Source: Methylobacterium fujisawaense (GTDB lineage Bacteria > Pseudomonadota > Alphaproteobacteria > Rhizobiales > Beijerinckiaceae). Taken from it: a DNA stretch of 64,000 bases. The stretch spans positions 248,001 to 312,000 of the forward strand of contig NZ_JACJIM010000006.1 of assembly GCF_014138435.1 (NCBI RefSeq), written 5' to 3'. Positions 50,168 to 58,143 of the stretch are shown here, piece after piece (position 1 is the stretch's first letter; each line of letters starts with the position of its first letter). Under the pieces are notes generated by a model that was not told the origin of the DNA, searched no databases, and worked only from the letters and a program-made list of their open reading frames with translations. A program made the position numbers and the translations under genes.

Positions 50168-50653
50168 TCACGTGAGCGGCACAACGAGGGCCTTCAGGGC
50201 GCCGACGAGATCGCCTTCGGTCAGGCGGATCTGCAAGCCCCGACCGCCCCCGTTCACGTGGATCTCGGCCGCCGGGTCGGTCAGCGATCCGGCATCGATC
50301 GCCGTCGGGACGGGCCGCTTCTGCCCCAGGGGACTGATGCCGCCGACATGGTAGCCGGTCAGCCGCTCGGCATCGGCGGGCTTGAGCATGGCCGCCGCCT
50401 TGCCCGAGAAGGCGGCGGCGACCCGCTTCATCGACACCTCCTTGTCGGAGGCCACGAGCAGGCAGATCGTCCGTCCGTCCACGGCCGCCATCAGGGTCTT
50501 CAGGATCCGTCCGGGCGCGACCCCGAGCGCCTCCGCGGCCTGCAGGCCGATGCGCGGGGCGTCCGGATCGTACGCATAGACGTGGAGGCTGTGGCGGATC
50601 CCGGCCTTGTCCAGGGCGAGCGTCGCGCGGGTGGTCTTGGCGGGGGTCTTCAT
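50168..50653 (-). CDS. ybaK: YbaK/EbsC-type Cys-tRNA deacylase
   Basis: A 161-residue trans-editing enzyme that hydrolyses Cys-tRNA-Pro. It shows the YbaK signatures RATLALDKAGIRHSLHVYAYD, GRILKTLMAAVDG, SGKAAAMLKPADAERLTGYHVGGISPLG and GGRGLQIRLTEGDLVGAL. The start is ATG 50653. The class A beta-lactamase gene ends 11 bases upstream, so the two are probably one transcript. Confidence 0.88.
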   Translation of the reverse strand: MKTPAKTTRATLALDKAGIRHSLHVYAYDPDAPRIGLQAAEALGVAPGRILKTLMAAVDGRTICLLVASDKEVSMKRVAAAFSGKAAAMLKPADAERLTGYHVGGISPLGQKRPVPTAIDAGSLTDPAAEIHVNGGGRGLQIRLTEGDLVGALKALVVPLT

Positions 50654-50664
50654 GGGTCGTCCGG

Positions 50665-51543
50665 TCAAGCTGCCTGTGCTCGCGCGGCGATGAGCCGGCC
50701 GATTTCCGCGTAGGCCGCCGCGTAGGTCTCCGCGGACGCCGTCGAGCCGGTGACGTAGACCGCCACGACCACCGGTGCACGCCCCGGCGGCCGCAGGATC
50801 GCGATGTCGTTGACCGAGCCGTTGTCGCCGCTGCCTGTCTTGTCGCCCACGATCCAGTCGGGCGGCAGCCCAGCCCGCAGGCGCTTGCGCCCGGTCTCGC
50901 AGGCGATCATCCAGGCTTCCAGCCGGCCGCGCGACGCCGGCGACAGGACGGTGCCCAGGAGGATCCGGCCCAGGCTCGCCCGCATGGCGTCCGGCGTGGT
51001 CGTGTCGCGCGGGTCATCGGGGAGCGCCGTGTTGAGGGTGGGCTCCGTCCGGTCGAGGCGGGTGACGGGGTCACCGGTGTCGCGCAGCCATGCGGTCAGC
51101 GCCTCGGGGCCGCCGAGGCTCGCCAGGAGCAGATTGGCGGCGCTGTTGTCGCTCCACACGATCGCGGCCGCGCAGAGATCCGAGACGGTCATCTGCCCTG
51201 TCCCGGCACCGGTCTCCAGGGCCTTCCGGGTCACCGGCGCGTAGCTCAGGAGGTCGCCGGGACCGTAGGCGACGATCCGGTCGAGGGTCTCGCGGCCGGT
51301 ATCGACCCGCGCCAGCACCGCCGCCACCGCCAGCACCTTGAAGGTGCTGCACATGGGAAAGCGCGCGTCCGCGCGATAGGCGGCGAGGACGCGGTCCGCC
51401 GTGGCGGCCGCGATGCCGAGGCGACCGTCGAGCCGCCGCTCGAGGGCGCCCCAGTCCGGCTCAGCCTCGGCGGCCCGCAGGGGCAGGGCGAAGGGCGCGG
51501 CGAGCAGGCCGAGGCTGACGGTGCGGCGGGTCGTGACGAGCAT
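50665..51543 (-). CDS. Class A beta-lactamase
   Basis: A 292-residue secreted serine beta-lactamase. The signal peptide contains a twin Arg (MLVTTRRTVSLGLLAAPFAL). Catalytic elements: STFK (Ser70 and Lys73 equivalents), SDN (130 loop), the Glu166 omega loop RTEPTLN and KTG in DKTGSGDNG. It should hydrolyse penicillins; the spectrum is unknown. It lies upstream of ybaK and downstream of, but opposite to, mnmE. Likely an intrinsic chromosomal enzyme, with no mobile element nearby. Confidence 0.95.
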   Translation of the reverse strand: MLVTTRRTVSLGLLAAPFALPLRAAEAEPDWGALERRLDGRLGIAAATADRVLAAYRADARFPMCSTFKVLAVAAVLARVDTGRETLDRIVAYGPGDLLSYAPVTRKALETGAGTGQMTVSDLCAAAIVWSDNSAANLLLASLGGPEALTAWLRDTGDPVTRLDRTEPTLNTALPDDPRDTTTPDAMRASLGRILLGTVLSPASRGRLEAWMIACETGRKRLRAGLPPDWIVGDKTGSGDNGSVNDIAILRPPGRAPVVVAVYVTGSTASAETYAAAYAEIGRLIAARAQAA

Positions 51544-51622
51544 GGCGCATCCGGGTTCGAGGGCGCGACACCGCAACCCGGCGCGGCACCGCGACGCCGG
51601 AATGGTATAGGGCACCTGCGCC

Positions 51623-51638
51623 TGTTTCACGTGAAACT
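51623..51638. other. parS site (15/16) upstream of mnmE
   Basis: TGTTTCACGTGAAACT matches the consensus except at the last base. It lies 29 bases before the mnmE start and about 80 bases upstream of the divergent beta-lactamase start, 10 kb from the perfect site. It is a plausible second ParB site. Confidence 0.85.
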
Positions 51639-51666
51639 CTGCCCCTCCGCACGACCCTGCCGGATC

Positions 51667-52992
51667 ATGACCCAAGCCGAGACCCTCTTCGCACCGGCCA
51701 GCGGCTTCGGCCGCGCGGCCGTCGCGGTGATCCGCATCAGCGGCCCGGCCGCGCGCGACGTGCTCGTTGCCCTTTGCGGGAGCCTGCCGCCACCCCGCCG
51801 GCTGTCCCTGCGAAGCCTGCGCGATCCGGCCGACGGCACCGAACTCGATCGGGCTCTGGTGGCCTGGTTTCCGGGGCCGGACACGTATAGCGGCGAGGAC
51901 ATGGCCGAGCTGCACCTCCATGGCGGTGCGGCGGTGCGAATGGGCGTTCTCGCCACGCTTGCCCGGTTTCCCGGGTGCCGCGCGGCCGAGCCCGGCGCCT
52001 TCACCCGTCGGGCGGTCCTCAACGGCCGGATGGATCTCGCCGCGGCCGAAGCCGTCGCCGATCTGATCGATGCCGAGACCGAGGGCCAGCGCCGGCAGGC
52101 CCTCCGTCAGCTCGACGGCGCCCTCAGCCGGCAAGTGGCCGCGTGGCGTGCGGAAGCGGTCGATTGCCTCGCCGCCGCGGAGGCGGCGCTGGATTTCGCC
52201 GACGAGGGCGACGTAGACGATGCCGGGCTCGACGCCGCCTTGTTCGGCCGCGCCGCGCGGCTTCGCGACGCGATCGCCGGGACCCTGCGCGACGGGCAGA
52301 GGGGCGAGCGCCTCCGCGAGGGCTTCACGGTGGTGCTGGCCGGGGCACCCAACAGCGGCAAGTCGACCCTGCTCAATGCCCTCAGCCGACGGGACGTGGC
52401 GATCGTCTCGGACCGTCCGGGAACGACCCGCGACGCCATCGAGGTGCGGCTCGATCTCGGCGGCCTGCCCGTCCTGCTGGTCGACACGGCCGGGCTCCGG
52501 GAGACCGCGGAGCCGATCGAGGCGGAGGGGATCGTGCGGACGCGGGCGCGGATCGACAGCGCCGATCTGGTGATCGCCCTGGTGCCCCCCGACGGGGCGG
52601 TTCCGGAGCTCGGGCCGACCCGCACGCCGATCCTGACGGTCCGCACGAAGGCCGATCTGTTTGCCGGCTCAGAAACGGAACGGGAGTCGGACGGTCCGGC
52701 CGTTTCGGCCCGCACGGGCGCCGGAATGGCCCCGTTGCTGGATGCCATCCAGGCTGCGGCCGAATGCGGTCTCGGCACCGGCGATGCGCTGATCACCCGG
52801 GCCCGGCACAGGGCGGCGCTCGAAGCCTGCGTGGGCCATCTCGACCGCCTGCTCGAAGGCACGGGCGGATTGCCGGAGCTCGCCGCGGAGGATCTGCGTC
52901 TCGCTGTCCGGGCGCTGGGCGAGGTCGCGGGTCATGTCGGCGTCGAGGATGTGCTCGACCGCCTATTCAGCGGCTTCTGCATCGGAAAGTAG
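51667..52992 (+). CDS. mnmE: tRNA modification GTPase MnmE (TrmE)
   Basis: A 441-residue GTPase that with MnmG makes cmnm5U34. The N-terminal folate-binding domain (TIFA-type ETLFAPASGFGRAAVAVIRI) leads to the central helical domain and inserted G domain (GAPNSGKSTLLNAL, DTAGLRE). The C terminus ends FCIGK with the catalytic Cys. Full length. ATG 51667 is chosen over the in-frame GTG 51631, which overlaps the parS site. mnmG is 8 kb away on the opposite strand instead of immediately downstream. Confidence 0.97.
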   Translation: MTQAETLFAPASGFGRAAVAVIRISGPAARDVLVALCGSLPPPRRLSLRSLRDPADGTELDRALVAWFPGPDTYSGEDMAELHLHGGAAVRMGVLATLARFPGCRAAEPGAFTRRAVLNGRMDLAAAEAVADLIDAETEGQRRQALRQLDGALSRQVAAWRAEAVDCLAAAEAALDFADEGDVDDAGLDAALFGRAARLRDAIAGTLRDGQRGERLREGFTVVLAGAPNSGKSTLLNALSRRDVAIVSDRPGTTRDAIEVRLDLGGLPVLLVDTAGLRETAEPIEAEGIVRTRARIDSADLVIALVPPDGAVPELGPTRTPILTVRTKADLFAGSETERESDGPAVSARTGAGMAPLLDAIQAAAECGLGTGDALITRARHRAALEACVGHLDRLLEGTGGLPELAAEDLRLAVRALGEVAGHVGVEDVLDRLFSGFCIGK

Positions 52993-53092
52993 TTCTATAG
53001 CCGGCAACTCAACGCGGCATTCGGCGCGTCTTTCGGGTTCCGACGCCGGTCGTGCCGGGCCGGGACGGAGCTTATCGGCGGATGCGGCGCGC

Positions 53093-53572
53093 CTACTGGG
53101 GGATCCGCAGGATCCGGGGCCGCCAGATCCCGAGCGCGACATTCGCGGTCGCGACCGCCAGCAGCACCCAGAGGGTCCCGCGTTCGCCGGGGAGCGACAC
53201 GGCCAGCACGGCGGGATCGACGAGGCCGGCCAGCGCCCGGGCGCTCTGCTCCGCCTCCTGCTTCATCGGTCCCTGCACGTAGACCAGGCCGCCCTCGAAC
53301 ATCAGGACCCCGGTGGCGAGCTTGAGCCATGCCCAGCCGGCGTTCAGAAAGGCGCGGTTCAGGGCCATCGCCAGCAGGCCGGACATCAGCGTCACCGCCA
53401 GGGCGGGCAGGAAGATCCAGGTGGCCACGGCCCCCATTGCGCCCCGCATCGCCGCGTATCCCGCCAGGGCGGATGGCGCGGGCGCGAGGCTCAGCATGAC
53501 CACCAGGGACGCCATCGCCCCCAGCAGCCCGGCGGATCCCATCGTGTGGAGGAACTTCAGCAGGCGTCGCAC
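53093..53572 (-). CDS. Integral membrane protein of DUF2269-like type
   Basis: A 159-residue protein with four predicted helices: about 8-32, 42-65, 80-98 and 135-152, starting MRRLLKFLHTMGSAGLLGAM. The opening LLKFLHTMGSAGLLG resembles DUF2269 (predicted integral membrane) proteins. GTG start at 53572. No interacting gene is adjacent; it is convergent with mnmE. Confidence 0.65.
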   Translation of the reverse strand: MRRLLKFLHTMGSAGLLGAMASLVVMLSLAPAPSALAGYAAMRGAMGAVATWIFLPALAVTLMSGLLAMALNRAFLNAGWAWLKLATGVLMFEGGLVYVQGPMKQEAEQSARALAGLVDPAVLAVSLPGERGTLWVLLAVATANVALGIWRPRILRIPQ

Positions 53573-53676
53573 GGCATCTCACCCGGGGCCGTTTCGGCGC
53601 AGCCTAGCGTGGGGCCTCCCGGGGGGATAGCGGCGCGCCGGTCGCACCGCACCGGGACGGGGTCCGTCCGCGCCCG

Positions 53677-55299
53677 TCAGCTCCGCAGGCCCGGCGCCTC
53701 CTGGCCGGTGCGGGCCACGTATTCGGTGTAGCCGCCGCCATACTGGTGGATGCCCTCCGGGGTCACCTCCAGCACCCGGTTCGAGAGTGCGGCCAGGAAG
53801 TGCCGGTCGTGGGAGACGAACAGCATCGTCCCCTCGTAGTTGGCCAGCGCCTCGATCAGCATCTCCTTGGTGCCCATGTCCAGGTGGTTGGTCGGCTCGT
53901 CGAGCACCAGGAAGTTCGGCGGATCGTAGAGCATCAGCGCCATGACCAGCCGGGCCTTCTCGCCCCCCGAGAGAACCCGGCAGCGCTTCTCGACATCGTC
54001 CCCCGAGAAGCCGAAGCAGCCGGCCAGCGCCCGCAGCGAGCCCTGTCCGGCCTGCGGGAAGGCCTCCTCCAGGGTCTGGAACACGGTGCGGTCGCCGTCG
54101 AGCAGGTCCATGGCGTGCTGGGCGAAGTAGCCGAGCTTGACGCTGCCGCCCACCGTGACCGAGCCGTCATCCGGTGCGGTGGTGCCGGTCACGAGCTTCA
54201 GGAGCGTCGACTTGCCGGCGCCGTTGATGCCCATCACGCACCAGCGCTCGCGGCGGCGCACCGAGAAGTCGAGGCCCTCGTAGATCGTGCGGCTGCCGTA
54301 GCGCTTGTGCACGCCTTTGAGCATCACGACGTCGTCGCCCGAGCGCGGCGCCGGCTGGAATTCGAAGGCCACCGATTGCCGCCGCCGGGGCGGCTCCACG
54401 CGCTCGATCTTGTCGAGCTTCTTCACCCGGCTCTGCACCTGGGCGGCGTGGGAGGCCCGGGCCTTGAACCGCTCGATGAAGGCGATCTCCTTGGCCAGCA
54501 TGGCCTGCTGGCGCTCGAACTGCGCCTGCTGCTGCGCCTCGTTCAACTTCCGCTGGCCTTCGTAGAAAGCGAAGTCGCCCGAGAAGGTGGTGAGCGCGCC
54601 GCCGTCGATCTCGATGACCTTGGTGACGATGCGGTTCATGAACTCGCGGTCGTGCGAGGTCATCAACAGGGCGCCGTCATAGGCCTTCAGGAAGGATTCG
54701 AGCCAGATCAGGCTCTCGAGGTCGAGGTGGTTGGACGGCTCGTCGAGGAGCATCACGTCCGGGCGCATCAGCAGGATGCGGGCCAGCGCGACGCGCATCT
54801 TCCAGCCGCCCGAGAGGGCGCCGACATCCCCGTCCATCATCTCCTGGCTGAAGCTGAGGCCGTCGAGCACCTCCCGTGCGCGGCCCTCCAGGGCGTAGCC
54901 GTCGAGCTCCTCGAACCGGGCCTGGACCTCGCCGTAGCGCTCGATCAGGGCGTCCATCTCGTCGGCGCGGTCCGGGTCGGCGAGGGCCGCGCCGAGCTCG
55001 GCGAGCTCGGCCGCCACCGCGCTCACTGGGCCGGCGCCGTCCATCACCTCGGTGACGACGCTGCGGCCGGACATCTCGCCGACATCCTGGCTGAAATAGC
55101 CGATCGTGATGCCCCGGTCGGCGGCGACCTGCCCCTCGTCGGGCTGCTCCTGGCCGATGATCATCCGGAACAGGGTGGTCTTGCCGGCCCCGTTCGGGCC
55201 GACCAGCCCGACCTTCTCGCCCCGCTGCAGGGCGGCCGAGGCCTCGATGAAGACGAGCTGCCGCCCGTTCTGCTTGGTGATCTTGTCCAGGCGAATCAT
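53677..55299 (-). CDS. ABC-F family ATPase
   Basis: A 540-residue soluble protein with two ATPase cassettes. Walker A motifs are GPNGAGKTTLF and GINGAGKSTLL, the signatures LSGGWKMRVALA and LSGGEKARLVMA, and Walker B sites LDEPSNHLD and LDEPTNHLD. The interdomain linker (FERQQAMLAKEIAFIERFK and following) is charged and helical. ABC-F proteins act on ribosomes to relieve stalls or protect from antibiotics. The frame is open upstream, but MIRLDKITKQNGRQLVF at 55299 is the family start. Subfamily unassigned. Confidence 0.93.
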   Translation of the reverse strand: MIRLDKITKQNGRQLVFIEASAALQRGEKVGLVGPNGAGKTTLFRMIIGQEQPDEGQVAADRGITIGYFSQDVGEMSGRSVVTEVMDGAGPVSAVAAELAELGAALADPDRADEMDALIERYGEVQARFEELDGYALEGRAREVLDGLSFSQEMMDGDVGALSGGWKMRVALARILLMRPDVMLLDEPSNHLDLESLIWLESFLKAYDGALLMTSHDREFMNRIVTKVIEIDGGALTTFSGDFAFYEGQRKLNEAQQQAQFERQQAMLAKEIAFIERFKARASHAAQVQSRVKKLDKIERVEPPRRRQSVAFEFQPAPRSGDDVVMLKGVHKRYGSRTIYEGLDFSVRRRERWCVMGINGAGKSTLLKLVTGTTAPDDGSVTVGGSVKLGYFAQHAMDLLDGDRTVFQTLEEAFPQAGQGSLRALAGCFGFSGDDVEKRCRVLSGGEKARLVMALMLYDPPNFLVLDEPTNHLDMGTKEMLIEALANYEGTMLFVSHDRHFLAALSNRVLEVTPEGIHQYGGGYTEYVARTGQEAPGLRS

Positions 55300-55536
55300 G
55301 AAGTGCGGGCGCGGTGTCCGGGAATGAGGCTCCGGGGCGCTTACGGCATCGATCGAGACGGCGCAAAGACGGGCGCGGCCGCGGGGCCCTGCATGGCGCG
55401 CAACCGTGACCGTCATCCGGTCGCCGGACGGCTTTTCTGCCCGATTCCGCGAGCTAAGTCGTTTCCCTGCCGCTCCAGCCGCCGCTCCGGCGTATGGTGC
55501 CGGGCTTGGCCGTGGCGGACGCCTTTGAGGACGATG

Positions 55537-55797
55537 ATGTTTTGCGGTTGGTGGACGACGAGCCTCGACATGGCCATGCTCGGCCTGGAGGCTCAGGGCG
55601 TGATCGCCCAGCGGATGGCGATGTTCGCCCTCGGGGGGCCGGCCGCGCAGGTCGAGGCGCAGCTCATGGTGACCGAGAAGATGCTGGCCGCCGGCGAGGC
55701 GGCTCTGATGCTCGCCGCGGGGGCCTCGAACGGCAAGGTGATCCGCAGCTACCGGCGGAAGGTCCAGGCCAATGCCCGGCGCCTGAGCCGGGGGTGA
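55537..55797 (+). CDS. Small helical hypothetical protein (86 aa)
   Basis: An 86-residue protein with an Ala/Leu/Met-rich helical core (MAMLGLEAQGVIAQRMAMFA then LGGPAAQVEAQLMVTEK and AAGASNGKVIRSYRRKVQ). It has no signal peptide and ends in a basic helix, so a small phasin-like or nucleoid-associated role is conceivable. GAGG spacing favours ATG 55537 over 55534. It is divergent from the ABC-F gene. Confidence 0.55.
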   Translation: MFCGWWTTSLDMAMLGLEAQGVIAQRMAMFALGGPAAQVEAQLMVTEKMLAAGEAALMLAAGASNGKVIRSYRRKVQANARRLSRG

Positions 55798-55884
55798 GGC
55801 GGAGTGCGCGTCTCCCTCCCCCGCGAAGAGGGGAGGGAGGACGTATGTCAGGTCCGGACGAGGCTCTCCGCCCCGCCGCACATC

Positions 55885-56796
55885 TCAGTTGTTCGCCGTC
55901 CGGAACGTGTCGCAGGCCTTGGTCTGGCCGCTCTTGTAGCCGGCCTTGAACCAGCGCTGGCGCTGGGCCGAGGAGCCGTGGGTGAAGGAATCCGGCACCA
56001 CGTAGCCCTTCGAGCGCTGCTGCAGGGCGTCGTCGCCGATCTGGGCGGCGGCGTTCAGGGCCTCGTCGATGTCGCCCTGCTCCAGCTCGGCGTACTTGTC
56101 GTTGGAGTTCTTGGCCCAGACGCCGGCGAGGCAGTCGGCCATCAGCTCGATCCGCACCGAGAGGGCGTTCGCCTCGGTCTTGCTGGACGCCTGCTGCTGG
56201 CGCGCCTGGACCTTGCCGAGGATGCCGAGCACGTCCTGGACGTGGTGGCCGACCTCGTGGGCGATGACGTAGGCGTAGGCGAAATCGCCCTTCACGCCGA
56301 ACTTCGAGGCCATCTCCTTGAAGAAGCCCGTGTCGAGATAGACCTTCTTGTCGAGGGGGCAGTAGAACGGGCCCATCGCCGCCTGGGCCGAGCCGCAGCC
56401 CGAGCGGGTGCCGCCGGTATACAGCACCAGGGTCGTCGGCGTGTACTGCTTGCCGGTCTGCTGCGGCAGGATCTGGCTCCAGACGTCCTCGGTGTTGCCG
56501 AGGATCTTCGAGGCGAACCGGCCGCTCTCGTCCGTCGGCGCCTGCCGCCGCTTGGCCTGGGTCTGCGGATCGACCTGCTGCTCCTGCTGGCCGCGCCCGC
56601 CGCCGATCCGCTCGGCGCCGCCGATCAGGATCGCCGGGTTGATACCGGTGAAATAGCTGATGATCAGCAGCACCACGATGGTGCCGATGCCGAGCCCGCC
56701 GGCGCCGCCGCCGGGAAAGCCCATGCCGCCACCGCCGCCGCCCTCGCCCCGGCGATCCTCGACGTTGTCGGAGCTGCGTAGATCTTCCCAGCGCAT
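55885..56796 (-). CDS. YpfJ-type neutral zinc metallopeptidase
   Basis: A 303-residue membrane-anchored protein: a cytoplasmic Gly-rich head, one membrane helix at about 38-52 (TIVVLLIISYFTGI), then a periplasmic domain with the zinc site HEVGHHVQDVLG, the conserved CGSAQAAMGPFYCP and ELMADCLAGVWAKN. It belongs to the KPN_02809/YpfJ neutral zinc metallopeptidase family, whose substrate is unknown. It is separated by about 140 bases from the uracil-DNA glycosylase gene in the same direction. Confidence 0.9.
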   Translation of the reverse strand: MRWEDLRSSDNVEDRRGEGGGGGGMGFPGGGAGGLGIGTIVVLLIISYFTGINPAILIGGAERIGGGRGQQEQQVDPQTQAKRRQAPTDESGRFASKILGNTEDVWSQILPQQTGKQYTPTTLVLYTGGTRSGCGSAQAAMGPFYCPLDKKVYLDTGFFKEMASKFGVKGDFAYAYVIAHEVGHHVQDVLGILGKVQARQQQASSKTEANALSVRIELMADCLAGVWAKNSNDKYAELEQGDIDEALNAAAQIGDDALQQRSKGYVVPDSFTHGSSAQRQRWFKAGYKSGQTKACDTFRTANN

Positions 56797-56939
56797 GGTT
56801 GGGTCCCGCCATCAATGCTGCGCCGGCCGCCTCGGGCAGCCCACGGTTTGCTATGCGTCGCTATGTCCGGCCGACGGTGGACCAGCGGCGGGAACGAAGC
56901 TCTAATGGCGGGAGGGGAGACCCGGTTCCGCCCACGTGG

Positions 56940-57818
56940 TCAAGCTTTCCCGTCGAGAAGGGCACGCAGGGATCGGAAATCCCGCCATGCGAGACGCTTC
57001 TGCACCGGCTGGCGCAGCAGGAAGGCCGGGTGGAGGGTGGCGAGCAGCTTCACCTCGCGGTTGGGCAGCTTGTAGGGGAACAGTCGGCCGCGGGTCCGCA
57101 GGATGCCATCCTTCGTGCCGGTCAGCGTCTGGGTCGCGGGCGCACCGAGGCAGACGATGAGGTCCGGATCGACCAGCTCGATCTGGCGCTCCACGAAGGG
57201 CCGGCACACCGCCACCTCCTGGGGCGTCGGGTTGCGGTTGCCCGGCGGGCGCCAAGGCACGATGTTGGCGACGTAGGCGCTGGTCCGGTCGAGCCCGATC
57301 GCCTTCATCATCTTGTCGAGGAGCTGGCCCGAGCGGCCCATGAACGGCTTGCCGATCCGGTCCTCGTCGGCGCCGGGCGCCTCGCCGAGAAACATCACCC
57401 GCGCCTCGGGATTGCCGTCGGCGAAGACGAGGTTCTTGGCGGTGAAGCGCAGCGGGCAGGCGTCGAAATCGGCGAGGATCCGCTCCAGCTCGTCCAGGGT
57501 CTTCGCCTGCCGCGCCCGGGCGCGGGCGTCGCTCGCGGCTTCGTCGGGCTGGGCGCTGGCGGCGCGGCCGAAGGTCCGCGACGGCGCGGCGGGCGGCGGC
57601 GAACCGGGGGGCGGCACGAGGCTGCCGGCGGTCGGGCCGGCGGTCTGGCCGACGGGCGGGTCGGGGGCCCGGCGCGGTGCGCGCAGGGTCGGCGCCGGCG
57701 CATCCGCCTCGCTGAACCGGTCGTGCGGCCGCTCGTCCAGAACCGCGTCGGCACCGGCCTCCACGTGGAAGTCGAGATAGGCGATCAGATCGGCTTGCGC
57801 GTCGTTGGGGCTCGGCAT
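56940..57818 (-). CDS. Type-4-like uracil-DNA glycosylase
   Basis: A 292-residue DNA repair enzyme. The N-terminal 100 residues are Pro/Ala/Arg-rich and probably disordered; the catalytic domain from about 105 shows DFDACPLRFTAKNLVF, VMFLGEAPGADEDRIGKPF (motif with GEAPG), NIVPWRPPGNRNPTPQEV and LLATLHPAFLLRQPV with the His. Three candidate Fe-S cysteines are seen (ACPL, VCRPF, VCLGA); the first Cys of the type-4 set is not visible. The start is 57818 or 57830; neither has a clear SD. Confidence 0.85.
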   Translation of the reverse strand: MPSPNDAQADLIAYLDFHVEAGADAVLDERPHDRFSEADAPAPTLRAPRRAPDPPVGQTAGPTAGSLVPPPGSPPPAAPSRTFGRAASAQPDEAASDARARARQAKTLDELERILADFDACPLRFTAKNLVFADGNPEARVMFLGEAPGADEDRIGKPFMGRSGQLLDKMMKAIGLDRTSAYVANIVPWRPPGNRNPTPQEVAVCRPFVERQIELVDPDLIVCLGAPATQTLTGTKDGILRTRGRLFPYKLPNREVKLLATLHPAFLLRQPVQKRLAWRDFRSLRALLDGKA

Positions 57819-58143
57819 GGAGAGGAGCATGTGGGAACGCCGCGGCCTGTGGACAACTCTCGAAACCCGCCGGCCGGGCAAGGTCTTGCGTGACGGAACA
57901 GCGCGATTCCGCGGGCCCCGCCCCCCCCTGCCGTCTGACCGGCATGCCGGGTTGCGGACGGGGTGGGATCGTCCGGCACCCGTCACATGTACCGCCCCGT
58001 GCGGCAAAGGGAACTTTGCCTTAAGCCGGATCTTCGGCAACTTGCCTTTCCAGCTTGGAATCGCTTGAGACGGCAGCAGGGATGCCGGCCCACCGCGGAT
58101 CGGGGGCTGGAAGAAGACTGGAAGAAGAAAAGGAGAGGCGAGG
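57819..58143. other. Intergenic region upstream of ETF-QO
   Basis: This 325-base divergent gap contains the hairpin GGCAAAG (58003-58009) and CTTTGCC (58014-58020) around GGAA, and an AAGGAGAGGCGAGG ribosome binding stretch for the ETF-QO gene. There is a mild AT-rich zone near 58060. No additional gene was found. Confidence 0.5.

Noticed and set aside
50165..50178. 14-bp palindrome CGCTCACGTGAGCG as a parS site
   Set aside because: The flanks do not match the GTTTC/GAAAC arms of parS; only the CACGTG core is shared, and it overlaps the ybaK stop codon.
57846..57854. TGTGGACAA as a DnaA box marking an origin
   Set aside because: It is a single one-mismatch 9-mer with no cluster of boxes or AT-rich unwinding region nearby.
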